DNA of 64,000 nucleotides, taken from assembly GCA_014825775.1 (NCBI GenBank), contig MVAQ01000031.1, forward strand, positions 62,001 through 126,000, given 5' to 3'. The notes under the pieces are model-generated. The model made no database searches and was not told where the DNA came from. It saw only the letters and a program-made list of their open reading frames with translations. Positions 24,204 through 36,094 of the stretch are shown one piece after another. How positions within the stretch are numbered: position 1 is the first letter of the stretch; each line of letters opens with the position of its first letter. Source of the DNA: Krasilnikovozyma curviuscula (lineage: Eukaryota > Basidiomycota > Tremellomycetes > Cystofilobasidiales > Mrakiaceae). A program made the translations under genes and the position numbers.

Positions 24204-26450
24204 ATGTCCCAGGTCCAGCGTGTGAGTCCCTCCTGTCAAAGTTGGATGAAGAGGTATCCAATTTGCACTGTTGAGCGACCTTCTATGGTTCAAGCCACCT
24301 CGAACTTTTCCTACATTTGCTCAACTTCCTTATCCCTTGAGTGCTCTGTGTACTGAGATTATTGTCTTTGCGTAGCCTATTCCAACTCGAGCTCGTCCAT
24401 CAAGCAAAAACAAACAAATTGACGAAAATGCTCTCAACGTAGCTCAATTCCCCGGCCAGTCGTCGAAACCATTCCAGGCTGTCACCAAAGACACTCAGCA
24501 GCTCAAGAACAAAGACTCTATGAGCCTAGGTAATGCAATGGTCAGTGGACTTAAAGCTGGAGCCAAGAGGGTTGCTATGAGCGATGTCGGAAATATCAGC
24601 AAGGTTCGTTGTCTGGTAGTGTGACATAACAAAACGTTACATTCTCACAATTTTTGCTTGTTTTTCACCTTCTTTTCGTCGTTCATTCACGTTGCAGGTT
24701 CATGCTGGAGAGTCCAAGAATGGGAAGGAAAGTCTGAAAGAGGCTTCGAAGCTCACAATTGCTACCTCAAGCTCAAGATCGAAATCATCATCCAACTCTG
24801 GAGTATCCGCCACTACCACTAATGTCACAACTACTACTACCACCTCTGCTATCTTGAAATCATCTCGTCCACGTCTCCCACTCGGAGGTAAAACGACCTC
24901 AACCTCATCGACGTCAAACATCGTTGCAACCTCTTACCCTCCCGCTATCGAAGTCACCGACCTCTCACGCCCTGGCCAGGCATCAACAACTGTCCTGCAG
25001 GACAGATTCGTCAATGGCGAAGATGCAATGGAAGAGGATGAAGACATCGAGCGTGTGCAGAAAGAATCTGGAATGCAGATCGACGAGGAGGAAGACATCT
25101 TACCGCGTCATGCCAACTCGGCATTTTCTCAGCCAAAACAATCAACTTCTACAAAATCATCCCAACAAACCAATGTTGAAGCTGGCGAAGACTTTGATGA
25201 TTTCTCCTCAGATTACGATAGAGACGACGACGAGGAGGAAGAAGAGGATGATGAAGATTGGATGAGAATGAGTGACGGCGAGGCCAAAGATCAGGCTTTG
25301 ATTCTAAAATCGATCCAAGCCAAGTTCGAGGACGAGGTTGATCCATATGACACAACCATGGTGTCAGAGTATGCTGATGAGATTTTCGATTACATGAGTA
25401 GGCTAGAGGTGAGTCGGGTTTCATACTATCACAAGCGCCTGTCGTAGCAGCTAACCGTTTCTACTTTTCCTCAGGTGACAACAATGCCCAATCCCCGTTA
25501 CATGGACTTCCAGACTGAAATCGAGTGGTCTATGCGTACGACTCTCATCGATTGGTTGCTCCAGGTTCACTTACGCTACCACATGCTCCCCGAAACCCTA
25601 TGGATAGCAGTCAACATCATTGATCGATTCTTGTCCGTCAGAGTCGTCAGTCTCATTAAACTGCAACTTGTTGGTGTTACTGCGATGTTTATTGCAGCAA
25701 AGTACGAGGAGATTTTGGCACCAAGGTATGCGTGTTGGCTTTTCAATTATTAACGCTCCTTCATGGCTCGCTCACTTTTTTTCTACCTGTCACCCATGTT
25801 TCAGTGTTGACGAGTTTGTTTACATGACTGAAAATGGATACACCAAAGATGAAATTCTGAAAGGAGAGCGCATCGTGCTTCAGGTCCGTCGCGTTTCTCG
25901 CGCCCCGCACTTCACTGGGCAGTTACTGACGCGTATCAAACTACTCGCATCTTGCATCACAGACTCTGGAGTTCTCCGTTTCTTCGTACTGCTCGCCGTA
26001 TAGTTGGGTACGACGAATCTCTAAAGCGGACGACTACGACATCCAGACTCGAACTCTCGCCAAGTTCTTGATGGAGGCGAGCTTGCTCGACCACAGGTTC
26101 CTGCGCGCGAGGCCGAGTATGATTGCTGCCATTGCGATGTACCTCGCTACTAAAATGCTCGGCCACGAATGGGTGAGTTCATTTTACAACGTCCTCCGAA
26201 AGGAGCCATCGGTGTTGAAATGTGCTTTCTGCTCGCCTTACAGAACGCGTCCTTCATCTTCTACTCTGGTTTCACCGAAGCACAACTCCTCCCAGCCTCG
26301 GAGTTCCTCGTTGAACAGATCTCAGGCGAGGCGTTCGAGAGCCAGTACGTTTACAGGAAGTTCTCGACAAAGAAATTCCTCAAAGCGAGCACGTTTGCAC
26401 GCCAGTGGTGCCTGGCTAATCCACTCCAACAGTCGCAAGAATCTCGCTAG
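24204..26450 (+). CDS. B-type mitotic cyclin
   Basis: Seven exons (24204-24221, 24376-24603, 24698-25408, 25475-25725, 25805-25883, 25963-26172, 26244-26450) give about 567 residues; the first exon encodes only MSQVQR. The N-terminal half is disordered and ends in an acidic run. A destruction-box-like RVAMSDVGN lies at residues 71-79, directly over an exon junction. The cyclin box starts with YADEIFDYM and contains MRTTLIDWLLQVH, LPETLWIAVNIIDRFLS and AAKYEEILAP, typical of cyclin B. The second cyclin fold continues with TLEFSVSSYCSPYSWVRR. The protein would bind and activate Cdk1 for mitosis and be destroyed through APC/C. The CLB/cyclin B subfamily is clear; which paralogue it is cannot be said. 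Confidence 0.93.
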
Positions 26451-27151
26451 AGCCTTGTTTTTCCTCTACGAATGTTGGATGGTTTTGGTATCTCGCCCAC
26501 CACTCCGAACAATTCAGCACTGATTGACAACGTAGCATCATTCTTCTTACCACTTTTCGGCCCCTGTATGTTTTCTTAATGATCACCATTCCCATTCTTT
26601 CTCTTTTGACTTTATAATCATGCTATCATCCCATTAAAAAGAACCTACAACACAAACAAGCACTTTCATTCTTATACCTCGACACATATTGTTCTGCAGA
26701 TCCTCTAGGTTATTATTTCGCTTTCTGTCACTGCTTTTGTGTTTCCGTCTAAAACGACCCGTTTTCAGTGGAAAGAAGAACAGTGAAGTTCAGTATTAGG
26801 GCACTTGCATAAATTGTGGTAGGTTAGGGAAACAGTAGCGATGTTTCATCTCGAAAGATCGCGGGCTTACAGATGTTCATAAAAGAAGGGGTGTAGAAAG
26901 AGAAAGAAAGGTGTCTACCAAAAAGAAATAGGATTGAAGAAAGTCAAGAAGAGGCCTGAAGATACGATTTGCTACGTAAGATGATAAAGTTCGTAAAGAA
27001 GCATGGGGGTGGGTATATTCAATGTAGCAGTACCATGAGAGGCAGAGAAATAATCAAGCTAGAGGTGATAGTATGTGTGGTTCAGAAATCCTAGAGAGGA
27101 TCCAGAAATGCAAGTGTTTGTGTGTTTATGTGTTTCCCCCAAACGAAGGGT
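26451..27151. other. Convergent intergenic stretch, no gene
   Basis: This lies between the stop of the cyclin gene and the stop of the minus-strand secreted-protein gene. The left part is T-rich and the right part, from about 26860, is purine-rich, which fits two converging 3' UTRs. No coding signal is seen. Confidence 0.6.
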
Positions 27152-28209
27152 TTAAAAGATGGCTCTCATTCCAACCGCGATGCCGCCAACGACCATGAGC
27201 CCTGCGTAAAGGGGTAAGCTGAGTCCTAACGAGCTGCTAAGTGTCGCTCCTGACGTGGCTGAGACGGACGCTGCTGAGATGGACGCCAAGGCTTGGAGGG
27301 AAGGGGCGACACTGTTATTGAAGCAAAATGCGCAGGCAAGTAAATTCAGTCTTTTTGTTGCGGGATAAAATATGTGGAAGGGAAAAGACAAACATGGACG
27401 ACCATTGGGAGTAGTCGAGTTGGGTGCCTTCAGCGATGGCCGTCAGTGCTTGTCCGGCGGTCTGCATCAAAGGGGCAAGGGCGACGAGGGAGCGTCATAT
27501 TGTTTACAGTCGAAAAAAAAAAACGCTTGTCAGTTAAAACGCTACTAGGAAAAAGAGAACCTTCCTGCAAGATGCTGTAGAAAAGATCCACATTGTGTGG
27601 ATACGGAAAAGATCATCAAGACTTACATTAGTGGCTGCTGCTGTTGTCTTCGTCGTCGTTTTTTTCTTAGTGGTAGTGGTGGTGGTAGCAGCTGCTGCAT
27701 TCCCTACAAGGCCGATACTAGTCCTGCGTGAGCAAATTCAACAGCGCGTGGTGAGGACGAATGACGGAAGACAGGGGCATTTGCGTTCAAAGGGGGTAAA
27801 GGAGGTTCTGGTTCAGGACATGGAGCGGGAACGAAGTTGGAATCGTCACGTACAGTGTGTAGTACGCAGTCACACCTGCTACGACAGTGTCAGAGACAAT
27901 CATCGTGTTTCCGTCGTCGCCCTAGAAGGAGCCAAGTGCCCACCCGACAGAAAGTGAAATCAACACGACCCACGACCAGTTTCACAGCCATTTTGGAACG
28001 GGTACGAAAAATGACCGGACGAACACCACGGGAAAGGATGTGCGGGGTTGAATGATACAGAAAAAGATGGTTATACTAGAGTCAGAGAACAAGTGGGAGG
28101 GATTAACAAGCAACAGGGAAGGGGAGCGGCTCACAGGGACAGTCGACGTGAAGACAGCAGCTAATGCGGAGGATGCGAGGAAACATAGCGAGAGAAGTTG
28201 AATCTTCAT
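27152..28209 (-). CDS. Small secreted Thr-rich protein, probable GPI anchor
   Basis: Five exons on the minus strand (28209-28135, 27921-27854, 27723-27627, 27461-27394, 27311-27152) join to 468 nt, 155 residues. The N-terminus MKIQLLSLCFLASSALA is a clear signal peptide. The middle carries a homopolymer-like stretch of Ala, Thr and Lys (AAAATTTTTTKKKTTTKTT). The C-terminus is Ser-rich and then hydrophobic (LYAGLMVVGGIAVGM) with almost no tail, as expected for a GPI-attachment signal. The protein would be exported to the cell surface or wall. I do not recognise the family. The first intron, 213 nt, is long for this window and might hide a further small exon, so the N-terminal half is less certain than the rest. 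Confidence 0.7.
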
Positions 28210-28273
28210 TTTGAGTGATATGTGTAGTGATTAAAGGAGTGAGAAGCTCGAGGGGGCGGAGATGGACTGGGAA

Positions 28274-28291
28274 CTGCTGCTGCTGCTGCTG
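28274..28291. repeat. (CTG)6 microsatellite
   Basis: Six perfect CTG units, complementary to the CAG run at 28379-28393. Confidence 0.95.
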
Positions 28292-28378
28292 CTTTGGTTG
28301 AATGATTGATTGGGTCGACGCGCAGCCAGCTGGGAATTTTGAAGCGTCAGTCGTGGCAAAAGGGGGGGACAACAGTAG

Positions 28379-28393
28379 CAGCAGCAGCAGCAG
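28379..28393. repeat. (CAG)5 microsatellite
   Basis: Five perfect CAG units, the inverted partner of the CTG run 87 nt to the left. Confidence 0.95.
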
Positions 28394-28646
28394 CGAGATT
28401 AGGTCTCCAATAGAATCAGATGTATCCAGTTGAACAGTTGTAAAGAGAAGTAGGGAAGAGTGCGAGTTTCTTTCGCGACCTGATGAGCCCAAAAAAATCC
28501 AGCAGAAGGCAGAGACATCCAGCTACCTTCTACACATCATCATCATCATCACATTGATGGTCATCTGGCCGTTAAGTATGCCCTTTTAGAGCATCTCTTG
28601 CGTCAATGGCTATCCTAACTCCGAGAAGGTTTACAGTTTTTCATAA

Positions 28647-29942
28647 ATGTCGACGCCAGCTCGAGCGAGCTCTTTCGCTTCTCAAATCGCGAAGTTTACT
28701 TATAGCCCTGGTGGGAGCCCGAGCCGAGGCAGCCCTTCACCCAGGAAGCCAACGGTCGTCGTCGTCAAGAAGGAAGAAGTCAAAGAAGAAGAAGAAGAAG
28801 AAGAATACCCCGAAACACCGTTAGTCGCCGTGACGGAGAAACGACTACGAGTGGAAGACACTTACGAAGTGAGCCCGAGGAAGAAGGTCAAGAAGACGTA
28901 TGCGAGTCCTGAGAAGTATGCCCATCTGAAGGAGCTGACGGATCACCTCAGGGAGGGACTGGATGTGGTGTTCTGCGGCATCAAGTAAGCAGTGTCTGTC
29001 TTCATCCACGAATACGGCTGAGCAGGACCCCAATCCCCCAACGACAGTCCTGGCCAGAAGTCTGCAGAAACAAACACGCACTACGGACACGCTAGTAACC
29101 GGTTCTGGAAGTAAGTCGAGCCGAGTGGAGCTGAATGTACCGAGCGCCCATGCACGCTCGTCGCGCTCTGTGTTCTGACCCGGCACGCGCTTTCCCTTGC
29201 TCCACGCCAGAGCCTTACACCAGTCGGGCTTCACGGACCGGCTTCTCAAGCCTTCAGAAGGTGTTTTGCTGCCTTCTGAGTACCGTCTCGGACTGGTGAG
29301 TGTCTCCGCCGGCAGTTCCGTCGCATCTTCGCTCATCGTCCGTCTGTCTGTCCATGCGCGTGCGTCTCTTGCCATGTCGCATGCCAGACGAACCTCACCT
29401 CTCGCCCGACATCGAATGCATCCGAGCTGTCCAGGAAGGAGCAGGTCGCCTCCGTGCCCACAGTGATGGCCAAGATCGCGCTCTTCAGCCCACGCCTCGT
29501 CGTCTTCGTCGGCAAGGGCATCTGGGACATCTGGGAGTCCGTCGTGTGCCGCGAGGAGCTCAAGAGGAGGAAGATCGCGCGCAAGCTCGACCCCCCGACG
29601 AAGGACGAGGTGCAGCCGCAGGCGAAGACGAGGGTCTATCGGGTCGTGTTCGGGCAGGAGAAAAGGGAGGTGTATTTCACCTGGGTCGCGTCGACAAGTG
29701 GGCTGGAGAGAACACCCGTAAGTCATCCTCCCTGTTTTAACTTTTCCTTTCTTTTCTTTGTTCTTTTTGGCTTTGGCGCTGACTGTGGATATTCCTCTGT
29801 GGCCCTCCCTATCTGCCCCTCCCTATCTGCCCCCCAGATGGACGAGCGGGTCGCCGACTTCGTGCGGTGCAGAGACCTCGTTGCGTCTCTCAAAGCAGGC
29901 AGTCTCGAGCACTTGGACGATATTCCAACCATCAACTCCTGA
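28647..29942 (+). CDS. G/T(U)-mismatch thymine-DNA glycosylase (Mug/TDG)
   Basis: This base-excision repair enzyme removes T or U from G mismatches. Five exons (28647-28984, 29048-29110, 29211-29295, 29388-29717, 29838-29942) give 306 residues. A disordered, Lys/Glu-rich N-terminal tail of about 85 residues precedes the uracil-DNA-glycosylase fold. Motif 1, GINPG, is formed only after removing the first intron; its Asn is the catalytic water-holding residue in Mug and TDG. HYGHASNRFWK and LHQSGFTDRLL follow, then VVFVGKGIWD, and STSGLERTP corresponds to motif 2 (NPSGLS in bacterial Mug). The protein should act in the nucleus. The exons look more GC-rich than neighbouring genes. The last intron's pyrimidine tract contains a 14-nt direct duplication. 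Confidence 0.92.
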
Positions 29943-30709
29943 AGTACAGTCCTCGTTCTTGCGGGATGGGGACGGAGCAGTCAGAGTCGCGGTGGCAGCG
30001 GCGCCTGGACATCACGTGTCGTGTCTGTCTATTTTCGCCCGTAGCTTCCTCAATCGGTGAGTTATTTTCTAGAATATATTTCATCTCTCATCTCTTCCCC
30101 CAAGTGTCGTGTCGTGCTGGGGCTGAACCCCTTCTTATCTCTGTATCGTCGCACCGTCATGCGCCGATCATGCATCAGCCACCCTTCGCACACTGAGACA
30201 TCTCTCTCTCCAGGTGCCTCCCCTGAGAAAGAGACAGCTGGCAGACCAGCAGCACCTTCACCGTCTCGGTGCTCTGTCGTCGTTCTGACGTCTGCCAAGG
30301 ACGACGGTGACAGCACACGCCAGAAGCGCTTGGTCCAACGTGTTTCTTTGTCCTGACACCCCCCGCCCTCACTTGTTAGTGTGCTCCTTGTTTCGCTCGC
30401 TGCTTCCTTCTGAAAGACACGTAGCTAGGTGATGCCAGATGACGTCCATGCTTCTCTGCCCCTTCGCGTCTCCCGAGCAATCATGGGGCAGATAGCGAGC
30501 CCGCTTCAGCGGCTCGCTGCCCTCGCGCGCCGGTCAAAAAAATCCAGGCGCACAGCAAAAAGACTCGACGAGGCGAGGTTTCCCAGACACAGGGGGCTCT
30601 CTCCTCCAAACGAGCAACATGGCCCCCTCTTAGATAAAAAGGCGACGATAGCAGCACAACCACAGACCACTAGGACCTTCGACCTCAAGCCGTCCAACTG
30701 TAGCAAACC
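29943..30709. other. Intergenic, GC-rich, no gene
   Basis: Several 60-200 codon frames exist on both strands because stop codons are rare in this GC-rich stretch. They overlap in all directions and show no motifs. Most likely this is the 3' UTR of the glycosylase gene plus promoter and leader of the GT90 gene. Confidence 0.5.
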
Positions 30710-33596
30710 ATGGCTACGCTGGTCGACCAGCTGGTCGCCTGCGCTCGAGGTGAAACACTGCCTACCTACACGAGGATTCGAGGAGGCAGCGGCTGCAGCA
30801 GCTTCAAGGGACGATGGCTCTCGAGCTCTCGACAAGTCTCCCTCTCTGTCTTTGTGGCAGCCTTCTTTCTGTGTTCCACCCTCGTCCTTCTCATGCGAGG
30901 AACCTCCTCCTACTCGCACGTCCTCGCGACTGCATTGGGAAACCAAGCGGTCCACCCTGTGGAGTACCCAGCCTCTTCACTGGCGACACCAGCGAGCACC
31001 TGTTCGTTCCTTTCACCTTCCTCAGCTCTGAAGCATCCCTCGTCAACGGTAGGGCACGAAGTCTGGTCCGAAAACGGCCTCATGTACTACACGCCCAACG
31101 CCTCCCACCCGACCCGACACCCTATCATCTCCCTCCTTGAAGAAGCAGAGACCAAATGGAACCGAATGGTCGACTCTCAGTCCAAGACGCTTGCTGAGGC
31201 CGTCAGCGAGTACCAACGAAGGAATGCCGGTCGTTCGCCACCGAGGGGCTTCGATAAGTGGTCCGTAGCGAATATCCATGAATAGACTTCAGCTGCAGTG
31301 CAGTACATTCTGAATTGAAACTGACTTGCCTTTTCTTATATCATCGCGTGTGCGTGTAGGTTCCATTGGTGTCAACACAACAATGTCCTCTTGCCGGACG
31401 AGCTCTCGCCTCTCCCGTCTTCGTTCGAACTCTGGCTCGCGATCCCACCAGAGGAACGGTACAAGCGACAACAGGAAGCAGAAGCGGTCCAAAGAGGTTT
31501 CGTATTCGTTCATGATAAGGAGATCACTGAGCAGCGAGAAAGCAGCCGCCCTGGCGAGGGCTTGAAGATTGTTTGGCCAAAGTCGGAAACTTGGGGTCAC
31601 TATCTGGGGAGGTACTTTGTTAACCCAAAGAGGTAAAAAAAGAAATCTATTTCTTGTTTTAAAAAAACTGCGAACTGATGTGTTGCGTTACCTTCTTCTG
31701 CAGATCTCAGGCTCAGTTTGATTTGATGAAGGACGTTGCGCACCTTCTACCAAGCTTCAGGTGAGAAGCGCGCCTTTTCAGCTTCCAGTCATATGCGGGT
31801 CTCTCCTCATAACACGCTTGAATTCTTTGCAGAGCTGCTATCAACATCGACGATCAACCTATCGTGCTTCCTTCTCCAGGGCGACGGGAGGAATTGGAGC
31901 GAGCTGCATCTAAAGGAGAATGTGAGCTTCCATCAAATCGTCGAGTAACCCAACGACGACCCGACTGACAATCCATTTTATTGCGCTTCAGATGTACAAA
32001 ATCTCTATGAAGAAGATACCAGCTTCGTCGACTGGGACGCAATTTGCAAAGCAAGCACAGTCGCTGATCGAACGCCTCCTTACGTCGAACCTGGTGAGGC
32101 TTGGAATTTCTGCAGCGCACCCTCACAGTCGCTCTTTGCTGACTTGTTTGGTTCCGTTGTTTCAGGTCAATTCTCATTTATTCATGATGCTGATGCTGCT
32201 CTCGACCCATGCTTACACCCATCGGTGAGTGACCCACCCCCACCAACGGCCGGTTTTGCCTTGCCGCCTGCAGTCGCCACCGCCGCTCACAACGCTCTAT
32301 TATTATCTTTTCTAATCTTGTAGATCATCAAATCACATGGTCTCTTCCTCACACCGAGAACACCAGATGACTACCCAAGGCATCACAACAAGCTGTTACC
32401 CATCTTTTCGCATTCGACAACAAAGCGACACGCCGACTTTGCCCTGACCCCTGTTGGGTTCGAAGGAAAGATACAGAAAGCTGGGAAGGAAGATGGTCCT
32501 TGGTTCGAGAAGATCCCAAAGCTATATTGGGTATGTTTTGTCGCTTTCTACCCTATTCTTTTCTCGTTTTGGTCCGTGCCTCTTCCTGACTTAGCTTCTC
32601 CTTTTTTCCCATCTAGCGAGGGTCCCCAACGGGAATGCACAACTCGGCTGACGGTGGAAAGCTCTACTCCCAATCCCATCGAGAACGTCTCAACGTGTTG
32701 GTCAATCAGGAAGACGGCGTCGTAGATCAGCTCGTCACTGATGACAAGTCCGACAATGCTTCCTTACAAACGACTTTGATTGACTACGTCAACAGAAAGT
32801 TTTTTGACATCAAACTCACGGCCAAATGGATGTGGCTGATGTTTCCTTGGTGGCCTGATGGTGGTCAGCAGTGTAAATGGAGTGATGGGACATGCGATGA
32901 CATGCAGAAGCTGTTCAGCTACTCGCTGCGCGACCCTGCAGCTAAAGCAGAGGCTTTCAAGTGTAAGTTTTCATTTCTCCTCATCCAGTCTCCGCGTTAC
33001 TTTTTCAAATTGGCTTGATCATTGCTAATCCTCTTGCTTGATATAAACAGATTCCCTGAGCATCGACGGAAACGGATGGTCTGCTCGGTTGTCGAGGTGA
33101 GTTCTATCCTGCCATATGGTACTCAGGCCACACACTGACCAGATTTATCATTTGTTTTAGGTTAATGTCTAGTAAAAACTTGGTCTACAAAACAACAATT
33201 TTCCCAGAATGGAACTCGAATATGTTAGTACTTCAACTTGCTCATGAGCAGTTTCCGTGTTCGTCACTCTAATCGCATCTACCATCGATAGCTCCCCAGC
33301 TTGGTTCAGCTTTGTACCAATACAGAACTCATATGACGACCTCTACTCAGCAATGGACTTCTTCACCAAAAACGATGAAGTCGCACGAATCATTGGCCAG
33401 AACGGCCAATGCTGGAATGAGAAGACGTGGCGGAAAGAGGACATGCAGGCGTTCATGGTGAAGTCCTATCTCGGTGAGTGATTTGTCTTCCGTGTTCCCT
33501 ACGTCATCTTTGATCTGACACCAGGCCTTTCATTTAATAGAATACGCGCGACTGTTCACTCCTGGTTGGGGAGACATGGACCTGTCTGAGGTGTAA
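30710..33596 (+). CDS. CAP10-like GT90 glycosyltransferase
   Basis: Eleven exons (30710-31260, 31360-31632, 31704-31760, 31833-31921, 31992-32224, 32324-32530, 32617-32962, 33051-33096, 33161-33223, 33292-33473, 33541-33596) give about 700 residues. A signal-anchor segment (SLSVFVAAFFLCSTLVLLM) near residues 44-62 predicts a type II Golgi membrane enzyme. The luminal part has the GT90 pattern of Cryptococcus Cap10 and its relatives: GFDKWFHWCQHNNV at the start of the domain, PKLYWRGSPTG, and the C-terminal core SIDGNGWSARLSRLMSSKNLV then TTIFPEW. In the family these enzymes transfer xylose or similar sugars onto glycans or capsule polysaccharides from nucleotide sugars. The sugar and acceptor cannot be assigned here. 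Basidiomycetes carry several paralogues, so a direct capsule role is not implied. Confidence 0.9.
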
Positions 33597-33759
33597 AAAT
33601 ATCTATAGAAGCTTTCTATGTGCAATGACCTGTAATACATAGATATCCGGCCCTTTGGCTCCCTCATTTGATACCCATTTTCTTCCCATTGTCTCTCGCT
33701 CCTTGGTATACTACGGCAAAAGGTGTTCTTCAATCATTCTTATTTACTCGTATTTGCTT

Positions 33760-35669
33760 CTACGCTGAAAGCTTTCTCATCTTGCCCTCATCAGCTCCCT
33801 TGAAGACCTCTGCGACAACCTTTGAAACTGTCAACAGCTTTCTGTCTTGATAACGTCCCTGGACCAACGACACACCGATTCTGTGTAACAAAAGCTGTGT
33901 CAGAAAGCCATCTCGAATAAGAAAGTGTCAAAATAATAGATGCTGAACGTACGGCATGCCGTTTGGTCCAGAGAAGCCTGGAACGTTCACAACCGGACAT
34001 TGGAGGTTAGTCCATTGACCACAGAAGACGGCTTTGCCGGTAGATGCTTGTCCGACTGGAGCTTCTCCTGGGACAGAAGGAGTGAGGATAGCCTTTGAAC
34101 AAGCAAATAGAAAGTTTTGTCAGAGAGAAGGAACCGAGTGGGAGAAGCGAATGGATCTACTGACATCGTATTTCGATGCAATGGAATCGAAAAGAGTTCG
34201 AGCGGCAGCGCTTTTGTCGTACATTTCCAACTGTCTCTTTCGAGTGATGCCTGTAGCATTTTCTACGTGCTTCTTGAACTCAGCACCGAGGTCATGAGTG
34301 ATGTAGTCCGCGAGGAATGCAGATCGGGCTTCAGACCACATAATTTCCAACGAGTACCTGAACATGTCGTCCAGTTCGGGAATCTCAATTTCGATAACTT
34401 CAGCCCCAGCAGCTTTCAGAAGTTCAATGGACTTGTTGAAGGCGGCTTCTCCAGCAGGCTCGATTTCGGTCCACATTTTGGTTTTGACGTAGGCGATCCT
34501 GAGCTCTGAGATTGGTTTGGGTTCGAAGATCTCGTCATCGTGGATCTGAAAGACATCAAGCAGAAGCTCCAAGTCTTCAACGGATCGCGAGTAGAGCCCT
34601 AAAGTATCAAGACTGGAAACGACTTTGTAAGAAGCTGGCCCCAAAAAAAAAAAACAGGAAAGCAGCGGCATGTACCTGATTGCGAGCATTCTCAAGCCCT
34701 CTCTACTGATGGCATTCCAAGTAGGCTTCATAGCGAAGATATTGTTGAAGGATCCTGGTCGGATTGTAGACCCTGTTGATCAACAGAGACGGGCGCAATC
34801 GTGATGAGAGTCGGCGGTTGCGAAACGGTCGTGCGCAGAGGCGTGAACTCACCAACAGTCTGTGTTCCAAGAGCAATTTGACACTGGTAGTCACCACAGG
34901 CAGCACCGCTCCCAGAAGAGGAACCTCCGGGAGTCCTGGTCGAGTCGTAGGGGTTCTTTGCGGGGCCACCCACTGTACTCGCGGCGAACTCAGTGGTCGT
35001 AGTCTTTCCCATGATCAGAGCACCACTGGCTCTCAAAGCCTGTACACAAGCAGCGTCAATGGTAACCAAAGAATCCTTGTAAAGCAGGGAGTTGTGCTCC
35101 GTTGGTTGATCTGAGCGAAGGAGTGTCAGTACGAAATTCATCCCGGCAGAGCTTGAGAAAGGGTATCATAATAACCTTTTGTGTAAATGACATCCTAGTG
35201 ATCACGGAAAGGTGGGTCAGCGTGAAAAATAACTCATTCAATCGAGAAGAGCTATCAGCTTCCAGCTCAACTACTCACCTTCACACCAACTGTGACACCA
35301 TGTAGAGGACCTGGTAATGGGCAGAAATTGATGCAGTTTGTAATGGTCAGGAAACGTGACGTTTGATGGGTATAAGTAGCGATCAGGAACTGACCTCTCT
35401 TCTCCTTCGGGACGGCGTCCAAAGCTTTGGCCTGCTCGAGCACCAGCTCTGGATCCAAGTATGCCCAAGCTGCAACATCTCCATCTCTCTTCTGAACCCT
35501 CTCAAGAGTTGCTTTGGCCAAATCTTCGACGGTGAGAGCACCAGAGGTTGCTGGTCACAGAGCTGGAACGTCAGCAGCTTTACCGACGGATGAGAGGAGG
35601 CAAGGAGTGTTCTGGCTCACATTGTTGAACAAATTCAGAGGCCGTGAGGAAGACTGGAGAGGACGACAT
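33760..35669 (-). CDS. Amidase-signature family hydrolase
   Basis: The gene reads on the minus strand from ATG at 35669 (MSSSPVFLTASEFVQQ) through about nine exons to a TAG at 33760, roughly 480 residues. The amidase-signature triad is visible: Lys in GVTVGVKD, the cis-Ser in TPGGSSSGSGAACG, and the nucleophile Ser in GTQTVGSTIRPG, which is formed only after an intron is removed. It continues FAMKPTWNAISREG, SLDTLGLYSRSVEDLELL and, near the C-terminus, NVPGFSGPNGMPIGVSLVQG. Such enzymes hydrolyse or transfer amide nitrogen. Fungal members act on acetamide, fatty acid amides or other small amides. The GatA role in tRNA charging is less likely because no mitochondrial presequence is seen. The substrate is undetermined. 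Confidence 0.88.
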
Positions 35670-36094
35670 TCTGGGTTTCCGTTACAGCAGATGACGGTTT
35701 AGGTGTGCACTTCCCTGAAGAAAATCGAGTCGCCTTTCTCTGTCGGCTTCTTGCCTCGTCGGATGCATCGGAAGGACACTGCCGTTGATGTACAGAGAAG
35801 AGCGATGGCAGTTTATCTCGTTTGATAATTACCTCAATGCAATACAAGAGATTATAAAAAGGTTGAGCTACAACAGATTGAAAAGATATACACTTGAAAA
35901 AAACGACCCCGCCGCGCCCACGTTGAGTATAGGACAACATAGTGCATAGGAAGATTAAGGTGAAAGTGGAGGCGAAGAAGTAGCACAGTAGATATACAGA
36001 TGTATATTGAGGTTTGAACTTGGTGGGCAAGTGACGGGAAAGGCTGAAAATTGATGAGTTAATTGTAGTGCAGATGCCATCGATTCGAGTTTCG
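35670..36094. other. Intergenic, no gene
   Basis: This is the promoter of the amidase gene and the 3' UTR of the Swi1 gene, both minus strand. A 157-codon frame (35635-36108, minus) is open across it, but it overlaps the amidase start region in another frame and has no features. Confidence 0.55.

Larger units (their letters stand above)
28210..28646. promoter_or_regulatory. Divergent promoter with inverted CTG/CAG repeats
   Basis: The stretch separates the divergent start codons of the secreted-protein gene (minus) and the thymine-DNA glycosylase gene (plus). It holds a (CTG)6 run at 28274-28291, a (CAG)5 run at 28379-28393, and a short CAT repeat near 28537-28552. The two triplet runs are inverted complements and could pair in a single strand or a transcript. 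No gene is supported inside. Confidence 0.6.
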
